From Candidatus Solibacter sp. (lineage in GTDB: Bacteria; Acidobacteriota; Terriglobia; Bryobacterales; Bryobacteraceae), in contig JADGNT010000330.1 of the NCBI GenBank assembly GCA_017883345.1, positions 1 through 6,145 of the forward strand: a stretch of 6,145 bases of DNA, read 5' to 3'. A model generated the notes under the pieces. It made no database searches. It was given only the letters and a program-made list of their open reading frames with translations, and was not told the origin of the DNA. Shown here one piece after another: positions 1 to 6,099 of the stretch; the stretch's first letter is position 1; every line of letters starts with the position of its first letter. Made by a program: the position numbers and the translations under genes.

Positions 1-1
1 G

Positions 2-214
2 CCCACCGTGCTCAAGAAAATCAGCGTGATCTTCTACCTGAAGAATCTCTGCCCGGTGGAGATCCCGATTCCGCCGCCCTTCAACGTGATGGTGATCGAT
101 GCCGACCCGACGCCGTTCTGGATCGCCGTCCCCGGATGGCTCGCGCTCTCGCTGATTTCGCTGGTGTATTCCGGCCTGTCGGCGCGGCACACGGAGATCA
201 GCTACGGGGAGTAG
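2..214 (+). CDS. C-terminal end of a membrane protein, possibly an ABC-2-type permease (5' truncated)
   Basis: The reading frame is open from the left edge and ends at a TAG at 212-214, so about 70 C-terminal residues are visible and the true start lies outside the window. The GTG at base 8 is most likely internal. The segment reads as a short soluble stretch with a proline-rich patch (PIPPPF), a conserved-looking VIDADPTPFW motif, then a hydrophobic helix (about WIAVPGWLALSLISLVYSG), and a short polar tail ending in HTEISYGE. A single final transmembrane helix with a short charged tail fits the end of a multi-span permease. From memory it resembles the ends of acidobacterial ABC-2-type permease subunits, but that is inference and not a domain match. 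The gene downstream on the same strand is only a transposase remnant, so no operon can be inferred on this side. Confidence 0.6.
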   Translation, partial: PTVLKKISVIFYLKNLCPVEIPIPPPFNVMVIDADPTPFWIAVPGWLALSLISLVYSGLSARHTEISYGE

Positions 215-281
215 GCTTCCATCGGGGTTGAATACTTAACGCAATCACTAACCGGCCCCGTAGCAGAGGTCAAACGTATGA

Positions 282-506
282 AACAAAAAAGTCGCCAGAA
301 CTTTACGCGCCCACCGCGATCTCATCCTCCACTATTTTCGCGCCCGGAAAGAGTTTTCCAGCGGTGTAATTGAGGGTCTGAACAACAAAGCAAAAGTCAC
401 TATGAGAAAATCCTACGGGTTCCGAACCTTCCGAGTCACCGAACTGGCCCTATATCACTCGCTTGGCAAGCTGCCCGAGCCGGAACTCACCCACAGATTT
501 TTCTGA
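282..506 (+). pseudogene. ISL3-family (IS204/IS1001/IS1096/IS1165) transposase, C-terminal remnant
   Basis: In the frame ending at the TGA at 504-506, about 74 residues read as the C-terminus of an ISL3-family DDE transposase: VARTLRAHRDLI, then YFRARKEFSSGVIEGLNNK with the conserved catalytic-region EGLNNK box, then KVTMRKSYGFRTF and finally LGKLPEPELTHRFF. Intact members are about 400 residues, so only the last fifth or so remains. The frame is closed upstream by a TGA at 279-281. An ATG at 278-280 is one base out of frame and followed by an A-rich run (AAACAAAAAA), so a small indel probably separates MK from KVAR. No upstream transposase sequence (zinc-finger or helix-turn-helix part, first catalytic Asp residues) is seen between this and the preceding gene. 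It is therefore an inactive, 5'-deleted relic. The family assignment is firm; the exact left boundary is not. Confidence 0.88.
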
Positions 507-514
507 CGAATCAA
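484..514. repeat. Possible right end (terminal inverted repeat) of the ISL3-family element
   Basis: Elements of this family usually end just after the transposase stop codon, with the right terminal repeat overlapping the last codons. Here the sequence around CACCCACAGATTTTTCTGAC, read on the minus strand, gives a TTCGTCAGAAAAATCTGTGG-like terminus, which resembles the style of ISL3 ends as I remember them. The matching left end is absent, because the 5' part of the element is gone, so the repeat cannot be confirmed inside this window and the outer boundary is approximate. Confidence 0.25.
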
Positions 515-1183
515 GTTTTCTTTCAGGGAATACTTCACACCCGTATCGCTGGCTTCCGCCTTTACCCAAGGCACGTCCACCGTTACGGGTATCTGCCGCC
601 CCCCGCCGCCAACATCCTCCGCCACCAGCCAGCGCCGCGCCGTCCTCAACCGCCCCTTCGTCTCCGCGATCCGCGACTGAACGAACTGGCTACCGATCCG
701 TTGTCGCTGCTGGCCTACCATGCTTTCATTCTTGAATCCGGAAAGGAATGCGATGACTCCGACAGAGAAACTGGATCGACTGAGCGTGGCCTGGTGGTGA
801 TGGCGATCCCCTATCCCGCGCCTTTCCCGATTGCGATTGCATTGCACCGGGAACTGCGATGGCAGATGTTTCGGTGGGGAAGCGCGGAAGCGGCGCCGGT
901 TGCGCAGATACCGCTTTCGAGACCGGGCACGGCGCGTGGCAAGCAACCGCGGAAACCCGAGTTCGGCCGGCCGCGGTAGTGGCGGAGACGATCGCGTCTC
1001 GTCGTCCGGCGCGGGGCGACGTCCTCCATCCACAGGCCTGGCTGGCTCTTGCTCTTGACCAGAGCTTTCATGACTCTACGATACCGTGCCACCAATCCGC
1101 CAGGGTTTACGCGGACATTCCGTTTGCCGATCCGTGTGATTCAGCCCGCCGGATCCACGGAGTTCTGTGCTATACAAGGCATC
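507..1183. other. Gene-poor stretch of about 680 bases with no supported gene
   Basis: Several frames stay open here because the DNA is GC-rich, but none gives a protein I recognise, and the longest ones overlap one another on opposite strands. The frame continuing past the transposase stop (507-677, ending at TGA 678-680) has G/C-rich third positions and reads FREYFTPVSLASAF and so on, but it has no start codon of its own. On the opposite strand the same bases read RQIPVTVDVPWVKAEASD, which also looks protein-like, so the coding strand, if any, cannot be decided. A small hairpin (GAGACG, loop ATCG, CGTCTC) lies at 985-1000. No tRNA, rRNA or CRISPR-like repeat was seen. It may be decayed genes or flanking DNA left by the insertion-sequence event. 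Confidence 0.5.
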
Positions 1184-1345
1184 GTGACTGAACATAAAGT
1201 GAAGTGCGATGTGTGCGGTGGATCGGGCCAGTGCACGATGTGCAAGGGCACGAGCAATGGCGGTCAGTGCACCAATTGCGCGGGCACGGGCCAGTGTCCG
1301 CAGTGCGAGGGTACCGGCCACCGGGAACCCGATCGCGAGAAGTAG
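1184..1345 (+). CDS. 53-residue DnaJ-like cysteine-rich (four CxxC) mini-protein
   Basis: The protein consists almost only of four CxxCxGxG-type motifs: CDVCGGSG (residues 8-15), CTMCKGTS (17-24, last Gly replaced by Ser), CTNCAGTG (29-36) and CPQCEGTG (38-45), followed by a short charged tail. These are the repeats of the DnaJ/Hsp40 central zinc-binding domain, where four of them bind two zinc ions and help hold unfolded clients. No J-domain or client-binding C-terminal domain is present. The motif starts are spaced 9, 12 and 9 residues, tighter than in DnaJ. I chose the GTG at 1184 because AAGG at 1176-1179 sits 4 bases upstream; the frame is open further upstream to 1049, but that part lacks any conserved sequence. 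It is likely a cytosolic zinc-binding protein, perhaps a redox or chaperone accessory. The fold is inferred from the motifs and the function is unknown. Confidence 0.72.
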   Translation: MTEHKVKCDVCGGSGQCTMCKGTSNGGQCTNCAGTGQCPQCEGTGHREPDREK

Positions 1346-1553
1346 TGTTTGCCCTGCCGCGCGGCAAGACGGCTCCTTGATTGTGCTCAAGTGAACAGAC
1401 TTCCGTTCTTGCAGCTTCTATCATTGTGTCAGTGGTTCCCAAACTCTCTGAATCCGAAGGCCCGCTGCGCTTGGCGAGTTCGCGGATCCCGCGGGACGGG
1501 AACAATCGCTGGAACGAGCGCGCCCGGGCTCATTAAGCCAGACGGTGGAGACC
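1346..1553. other. Intergenic region upstream of the YihY/AI-2E gene pair
   Basis: The 208 bases between the small cysteine-rich gene and the YihY gene must carry the promoter of the membrane-protein pair if it is transcribed separately. Two perfect palindromes are visible: TGCCGCGCGGCA at 1355-1366, just after the upstream stop codon, and TCCCGCGGGA at 1487-1496. Neither is followed by a run of T, so neither is a convincing intrinsic terminator. I found no well-spaced -35/-10 pair. Confidence 0.4.
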
Positions 1554-2426
1554 ATGGGTTCAATTCCCCTCCGAGAAGTTGGGCCGCTTTTGCGCGTCAC
1601 CGTTCAATACTGGTATCACGATCGTGCACCTCGACTGGGGGCGGCGCTGGCCTATTACATGGCCCTCTCGCTCGCCCCCAGCCTGGTGATCATGCTCGCC
1701 ATTGCCGGTTTTGCATTCAACGCCAAGACCGCGCAGGGAGGCCTGATCTGGCAGATTCAGGGGATGGTCGGCCCTGAAGCCGGCAAGCTGATTCAGATCA
1801 TAGTGGAAGGCGCGCACCGGTCCCAGCATGGAATTGCGGCCACTGTGCTTGGGCTGTTCACCTTGTTCTTGGGCGCCACCGCGGCGGTCAACGAACTCAG
1901 AGACGATCTGAACACCATCTGGCAAGTTCCCGACGATCCCACCTGGAGCCATGCCCGCAGCGTGTACAACATAATCAGAGACCGCCTTCTTTCGTTCGCG
2001 ATCGTGCTCGGCGCCGGCCTCTACCTGCTGGCGTCGCTGAGTCTGAATCTTTGGGTATCGGCCGCCGACCGGTACCTGAACCCGGCCACGAATCCGCACC
2101 GCTTTCTCAGCCAGGCCACCGGGTGGCTGGTCTCGCTTGTGGCCTTCACGATTCTCTTCGCCCTCATCTTCAAGCTGATGCCAAACGTTTCGCTCGAATG
2201 GGGCGATGTGACCATCGGTGCCATATTCACTTCCGTTATGTTCACGGCGGGCAGGTTCCTGCTGGTACTTTATCTCGGCGGGGCCGGCTTCACCGACACC
2301 TACGGAGCGGCCGGCTCACTCGTCATCCTCCTGGTGTGGGTGTACTGCTCGGCCCAGGTCTTTTTCTTCGGAGCGGAATTCACCCGGGCCTACACCAACC
2401 GATTCGGCTCCAGGGCGCACGTTTAG
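1554..2426 (+). CDS. YihY/BrkB-family inner membrane protein
   Basis: A 290-residue polytopic membrane protein of the YihY/virulence factor BrkB family (UPF0761; some members were once annotated as ribonuclease BN). Two family hallmarks are visible: an N-terminal ALAYYMALSLAPSL segment (about residues 31-44) that starts the first membrane helix, and the C-terminal TYGAAGSLVILLVWVY then FFGAEFTRAY (about 249-280), where members typically read YGA-G-LLLWLY and GAE. About six hydrophobic segments are seen, near residues 34-56, 94-116, 146-170, 186-209, 218-240 and 250-274, with a polar loop DDLNTIWQVPDDP between the second and third. Length is normal. ATG at 1554 is preceded by GGTGGAG (1544-1550), rather close; an in-frame GTG at 1545 would add three residues and cannot be excluded. 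The AI-2E permease gene follows 15 bases after the stop, so the two are probably one operon. The molecular function of the family is not established. Confidence 0.92.
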   Translation: MGSIPLREVGPLLRVTVQYWYHDRAPRLGAALAYYMALSLAPSLVIMLAIAGFAFNAKTAQGGLIWQIQGMVGPEAGKLIQIIVEGAHRSQHGIAATVLGLFTLFLGATAAVNELRDDLNTIWQVPDDPTWSHARSVYNIIRDRLLSFAIVLGAGLYLLASLSLNLWVSAADRYLNPATNPHRFLSQATGWLVSLVAFTILFALIFKLMPNVSLEWGDVTIGAIFTSVMFTAGRFLLVLYLGGAGFTDTYGAAGSLVILLVWVYCSAQVFFFGAEFTRAYTNRFGSRAHV

Positions 2427-2441
2427 TTGGATCTTTCTCCC

Positions 2442-4268
2442 ATGATCAGACAATCCAAATCACCCGTCTCCTCCGGCATTCGGAACATCGCCATCCTGGT
2501 TGCCGTGGTTGCCGTGCTGTACCTGGCCCGTGAAATCCTGATCCCGCTGGCGTTTGCCGTCACGCTCTCACTGATTCTGGCGCCGGCCATCGCCTGGCTG
2601 GAGAAATTGCGCCTGGGACGCGTCCCCGCGGCACTGCTGGTGATGCTGATGTCGATGGCGGGCGCGGGCGCAATCGGGTGGGTGATCTTCAATGACCTGG
2701 TTGACGTGGCCAACCAGCTTCCCCAATATCAGCAGAACATTCACAAGAAACTGGAGGCGATACGCGCTCCAAACACAGGAGCCGTGGGACGGGCCGCCGC
2801 CAGCGTGAAAGAACTGGGGAAGGAGCTGGCGAGCCCGCCGGCGCCCGTCGCGCCCCCGATGGCCAGCAACCGCGCAGGACCGCGCATCGCCCCGAACGCG
2901 GCAAGCGGTCCCCTTCCGGTACAGGTCGTGGAAAAGCCCGCCAACGAATTGCTGTACGTGCGCGACATGATTCAGCCGTTCCTGGGACCCCTGGGAGTGT
3001 TCGGAATGGTGGTGATCTTCAGTCTGTTCCTCATGATCGGACACAACGACTTGCGGGACCGGCTCTTCCGTCTTGTGGGAGTGAGTCAGCTCAACGTCAT
3101 GACGCAGGCACTGAATGACGCCACCAGCAGGGTGAGCAAGTATCTTCTGTTGCAACTCCTGGTCAATGTCGGCTTCGGTGTTCTGTGCGGTACGGGCCTG
3201 TTCCTGATCGGCGTTCCCTATGCCGTCTTGTGGGGCGCGGTCGCGGCAATTCTGCGCATCGTGCCGTACATCGGAGCGCCGGTTGCCGCCTCGCTGCCCT
3301 TCATGCTTTCGTTGGCGGTTTTCGACCATTGGATGCAACCGCTGCTGGTGTTCCTGATGTTCAGCACAATCGAGATCGTCACCGGCAATTGGGTGGAACC
3401 CTGGCTTTACGGGGTACATACCGGCGTCTCGTCCCTGGCCCTCATTCTGACCACCGTGTTTTGGACGGTCCTTTGGGGGCCCGCAGGCCTGATTCTCTCG
3501 ACTCCGCTCACCGTGTGCGTCGTGGTCTTGGGCCGCTATGTCCCTCAGTTCGCGTTTCTGCATATCCTGCTGGGCGATGAACCGGCCCTGGTGGAGGAGG
3601 CCAAGTTTTACCAGCGCCTCCTGGCCATGGACGACCAGGAAGCCAGAACCGTGATCGACCGCTACCTGAACGAGCACTCTCTGCTCGAACTCTGCGACTC
3701 GGTGCTCATCCCGGCGCTTACCCTGGCCGAACACGACAGGCACAAGGGCGCGCTCGACCAGGATCGCGAGGAGTTTCTCTTCCTCAGCGTTAAGGAGATG
3801 TTGGCGGAACTGGCGGAAAGGGCGGCGAGAGCGGCACTGGCGGATGTCGAAGCCGCGGGCGATGCGAAACCGGCGTCGGCATGCGGCCGGATATTCTGCA
3901 TTCCGGCCAGCGATGAGGCGGATGAGGTGACCGCGGCCATGCTGGCCCTCCTGCTGGAGCACTCCGGCTGCATCGTGCTTCCGTTTACGCCCGACCCCGG
4001 CTTGCAGCAGTTGGCGTTCGTGCAACCGGCCGCGGACGATGTCTTCTGTATTTCCGCCCTGCCGCCATTCGCCTTCGCCCACGCCAGGACTCTCAGCCAT
4101 CAGCTCCGGGTGCGTTTTCCCAAAATCCGAATCGTCGTGGGAGTGTGGGGATTCGCGGGTGATACGGAGCGGGCCATGGAGCGATTTCAGGCGCCGCGCC
4201 CGGACCGGCTGGTGACCAGCCTGGCGGATGCGATCCAGGCGGTGCTGAATCCCGCGGTTAGCGGTTGA
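2442..4268 (+). CDS. AI-2E/PerM-family permease with cobalamin-binding-like C-terminal extension
   Basis: A 608-residue protein of the AI-2E transporter family (TqsA/PerM/YdiK relatives: exporters of autoinducer-2 or, in other members, Na+/H+ antiporters). Residues 1-84 give two to three helices. Residues 85-175 form a soluble segment with a Pro/Ala-rich stretch (SPPAPVAPP). The conserved membrane core runs from about 179 to 370 and contains ILRIVPYIGAP (270-280), EPWLYGVHTG (319-328) and LWGPAGLILSTPL (344-356). Typical members are about 350-400 residues; here another 230 follow. Residues 385-465 look like a helical bundle (MDDQEARTVIDRYL, SLLELCDSVLIPAL) and 482-603 like an alternating beta/alpha domain (RIFCIPASDEADEV, AAMLALLLEHSG, RIVVGVWGF). 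This order matches cobalamin-binding modules, but the cobalamin ligand motif is absent. From memory, long AI-2E proteins with such tails also occur in alphaproteobacteria. ATG 2442 was preferred over a TTG at 2427 that abuts the preceding stop codon; neither has a strong ribosome binding site. Confidence 0.92.
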   Translation: MIRQSKSPVSSGIRNIAILVAVVAVLYLAREILIPLAFAVTLSLILAPAIAWLEKLRLGRVPAALLVMLMSMAGAGAIGWVIFNDLVDVANQLPQYQQNIHKKLEAIRAPNTGAVGRAAASVKELGKELASPPAPVAPPMASNRAGPRIAPNAASGPLPVQVVEKPANELLYVRDMIQPFLGPLGVFGMVVIFSLFLMIGHNDLRDRLFRLVGVSQLNVMTQALNDATSRVSKYLLLQLLVNVGFGVLCGTGLFLIGVPYAVLWGAVAAILRIVPYIGAPVAASLPFMLSLAVFDHWMQPLLVFLMFSTIEIVTGNWVEPWLYGVHTGVSSLALILTTVFWTVLWGPAGLILSTPLTVCVVVLGRYVPQFAFLHILLGDEPALVEEAKFYQRLLAMDDQEARTVIDRYLNEHSLLELCDSVLIPALTLAEHDRHKGALDQDREEFLFLSVKEMLAELAERAARAALADVEAAGDAKPASACGRIFCIPASDEADEVTAAMLALLLEHSGCIVLPFTPDPGLQQLAFVQPAADDVFCISALPPFAFAHARTLSHQLRVRFPKIRIVVGVWGFAGDTERAMERFQAPRPDRLVTSLADAIQAVLNPAVSG

Positions 4269-4274
4269 GGCGCG

Positions 4275-5207
4275 TTACTTGCGGCACACCGCGGTCAAAA
4301 AGCGCGCGTCCGGGCTGAAATATTCCTGGACGATCTCGAGGCCGCCATGATCGTGCAGCAGCCAGCGGAAGGCCTCCGTCGTATACGCGTACTGGAAGTT
4401 CATGCCGACGTGCTCGCCGCGCTGCAACTGGATCTCTTCCCCGGACACGGTCGCCGAAAGATCGCGCGCCGCGCGGAAGTAACGCGTGATCAGATGCAGT
4501 CCCTGATGCCGCGAGTCCGTCTTGTGGTCGAAGCGGATCTCCCCGTCCGAGTCCGAGATGCCTACCGAGGCCAACAGCGCCGCGAGGAACTTGCGGGCCG
4601 CCGGATTGTCGCGCCGCGCCATGGTTTTCTCGGCATCGTGAATTTCGCCGTCGATGATCAGCCGGTCGCCCGGCTTCATGCACTGCGCCACGTAGCGGAT
4701 CTCCGCCAGCGGGTCGAAAGAGCCCATGGTATTGCCGGAAAGAATGAACAAGCGCGGCGGATCGGCCGCATCGGCGGCGTAGATCAGGTGCACCGGACTC
4801 GAAATATCGGCCTTGATCCCCGTGGTCTCGATATCTTCATCGTCGGCGCCCGCACAGGCCATTTCGAGCATGGTCTGGCTGGCGTCCACCGGAAAGTACT
4901 GGCAGGCCGCTCCGGCATCCTTGAGCGCGCCCATCAGCAGCCGGTCGCGCGCGCCGTTGCCGGAGCCGAAGCTGATCACCGGCACCCGCCCGCCGAAGTG
5001 TTTGGCCATCTCCGGAGCCGTGGCCGCGATCTCCTTCCAGGTCTCCCACAGACCACCGTAGAGCACCGCGTGTTCTCCCAGCGCCGCCCACTCCGCGGCC
5101 GAGCGGGTGAACCAGAAGAAAAACTTCTCGGGTAGATCGCGAGCTTCCATAGCCTCGGCGAATTCCTGTGCGATATCCGCTTCGGTGAGAACCACTTCGA
5201 CTTTCAT
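4275..5207 (-). CDS. EgtD-like SAM-dependent methyltransferase (Methyltransf_33 fold), substrate uncertain
   Basis: A 310-residue protein resembling histidine-specific methyltransferases (EgtD, which trimethylates histidine for ergothioneine). The SAM-binding glycine motif is ISFGSGNGARDRLL (78-91, core GSGNG 81-85), followed by an acidic strand end YFPVDAS (104-110), a FILSGNTMGSFDP motif (154-166, where EgtD has G-S-T-I-G-N) and MKPGDRLIIDGEI (177-189). The C-terminal half carries LQRGEHVGMNFQYAYTTEAF (261-280), matching the EgtD region that holds the substrate-binding Glu and Ser. Length is close to EgtD (about 320), but the N-terminal substrate-lid region (LYGGLWETW, 49-57) is unlike EgtD, and key pocket residues look replaced, so histidine as substrate is doubtful. 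It starts 28 bases after the fabI stop, so is probably co-transcribed. Its ribosome binding site is weak: AGAGG lies 13 bases upstream of the ATG. The stop codon lies 6 bases from the convergent permease stop. Annotation pipelines may call it L-histidine N(alpha)-methyltransferase. Confidence 0.85.
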   Translation of the reverse strand: MKVEVVLTEADIAQEFAEAMEARDLPEKFFFWFTRSAAEWAALGEHAVLYGGLWETWKEIAATAPEMAKHFGGRVPVISFGSGNGARDRLLMGALKDAGAACQYFPVDASQTMLEMACAGADDEDIETTGIKADISSPVHLIYAADAADPPRLFILSGNTMGSFDPLAEIRYVAQCMKPGDRLIIDGEIHDAEKTMARRDNPAARKFLAALLASVGISDSDGEIRFDHKTDSRHQGLHLITRYFRAARDLSATVSGEEIQLQRGEHVGMNFQYAYTTEAFRWLLHDHGGLEIVQEYFSPDARFLTAVCRK

Positions 5208-5235
5208 ATTTTGGACTCAAACCTCTATTATGGCG

Positions 5236-6006
5236 TCAGAAACCCATGATCTGCATGCCGGCATCGACAAACATGCAATTTCCGGTGACCCCGCGCCCCA
5301 GGTGGCTCGCCAGGAAGACCGCCGTGTCGGCGACTTCGGCGGGGTCGGTATTGCGCCGGAGCGGCGCGCGCGTCTGAATGGTGTCCAGGATGGTGGAGAA
5401 GTCCTTAATGGCCCGCGCCGAAGCCGTCTTGATGGGACCCGCCGAAATGGCGTTGACGCGAATCTGGCGCTCGCCCAGTTCGCTGGCCAGATAGCGTACC
5501 GCCGCTTCCAGCGATGCCTTGGCCACGCCCATCACATTGTAGTTCGGCACCACGCGCGTCGCGCCGAGGTAGGTCAGGGTGCTCAACGAACCGCCTTCGG
5601 TCATGCACGGCGCCACCGCGCGCGCCACCGCCACCAGTGAATAGGCGCTGACATCCTGCGCCAGCAGAAAGCCCGACCGGTTGGTCTGGAGAAAGGGCCG
5701 CGTCAGATCTTCCCGATTGGCGAAAGCCAGGCTGTGCACCACCGCATGCAACGGCCGGTGCAGAGCCAGAAGCGATTGCGTAAGCGCCTCCAGGTCCTCA
5801 TCCTTGGTCACGTCGCACGGCAGGATCGCGGCCACATTCAGATCCTTGGAAAGATCCTCAATCGCGTCCTTCTGGCGCTCGCCCAGATAGGTCAACCCGA
5901 GCGTGGCGCCCTCCCGCGAGAATGCCTGCGCGATCGCATAAGCCAGACTCCACTTGTTCGCAATACCCAGAATGAGGGCGAAATTGCCCTCCAGAAGTTT
6001 GGACAT
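5236..6006 (-). CDS. fabI: Enoyl-[acyl-carrier-protein] reductase [NADH] FabI
   Basis: A 256-residue short-chain dehydrogenase of the FabI type, which reduces trans-2-enoyl-ACP to acyl-ACP with NAD(P)H in the last step of each type II fatty-acid elongation round, in the cytosol. The N-terminal cofactor motif is GIANKWSLAYAIA (14-26; Gly14 and Ser20 match the FabI G-x5-S pattern), then CDVTKD (64-69) and VVHSLAFAN (89-97). The catalytic Tyr146 (TLTYLGA), Tyr156 and Lys163 (YNVMGVAK, the FabI Y-x6-K spacing) fall on the same numbers as in the E. coli enzyme. NAISAGPIKT (185-194) and IKDF (200-203) form the substrate loop. HSLAFANRED resembles the Bacillus form. Full length, with ATG at 6006. 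No clear ribosome binding site is visible; TACACT (minus strand, 6022-6017) could be a -10 box for a very short leader, but no matching -35 is seen. The methyltransferase gene follows 28 bases downstream. Confidence 0.96.
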   Translation of the reverse strand: MSKLLEGNFALILGIANKWSLAYAIAQAFSREGATLGLTYLGERQKDAIEDLSKDLNVAAILPCDVTKDEDLEALTQSLLALHRPLHAVVHSLAFANREDLTRPFLQTNRSGFLLAQDVSAYSLVAVARAVAPCMTEGGSLSTLTYLGATRVVPNYNVMGVAKASLEAAVRYLASELGERQIRVNAISAGPIKTASARAIKDFSTILDTIQTRAPLRRNTDPAEVADTAVFLASHLGRGVTGNCMFVDAGMQIMGF

Positions 6007-6099
6007 GGATATCTACAGTGTATCGAACTCGGGGCAAACCGGGGCTCAGGGGCGAAAAACCACCGCGGGGAGTGGGCTCCGAACCCGGGGACAGACAGG

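Noticed and set aside
223..260. Imperfect inverted repeat CGGGGTT...AACCggCCCCG after the first gene, as a possible terminator
   Set aside because: The loop is about 20 bases, the arms need a two-base bulge and no T-run follows; it could occur by chance.
720..800. Micro-ORF of 26 codons, with an internal ATG at 753 preceded by AAGGA
   Set aside because: The ribosome-binding-like sequence is good, but the product (ending LDRLSVAWW) is tiny, unrecognised and inside the decayed stretch; it is not supportable without conservation.
455..1033. 192-codon open frame on the minus strand
   Set aside because: Its C-terminal end is the antisense of the ISL3 transposase relic and its N-terminal half is Arg/Pro-rich without motifs. 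The middle looks protein-like, so the region is listed as a finding but not called as a gene.
2568..4100. 510-codon open frame on the minus strand
   Set aside because: It lies wholly antisense to the AI-2E permease, whose conserved motifs are clear. The translated product is Arg/Gln/His-rich with no recognisable domain, as expected of a shadow frame in GC-rich DNA.
4347..5135. 262-codon open frame on the plus strand
   Set aside because: Antisense to the methyltransferase gene, which carries recognisable SAM motifs; the plus-strand product is Arg-rich and shows no family features.
5719..5742. Ala94 in FabI HSLAFA where E. coli has Gly93 in HSIGFA, suggestive of triclosan resistance
   Set aside because: The Bacillus-type FabI enzymes naturally read H-x-IAFAN here, so this is a normal subfamily difference and not evidence of resistance.
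6013..6043. TTTGCC and TAGATA spaced 17 bases on the minus strand as a fabI promoter
   Set aside because: The putative -10 would end only 3 bases before the ATG, placing the transcription start inside the gene.
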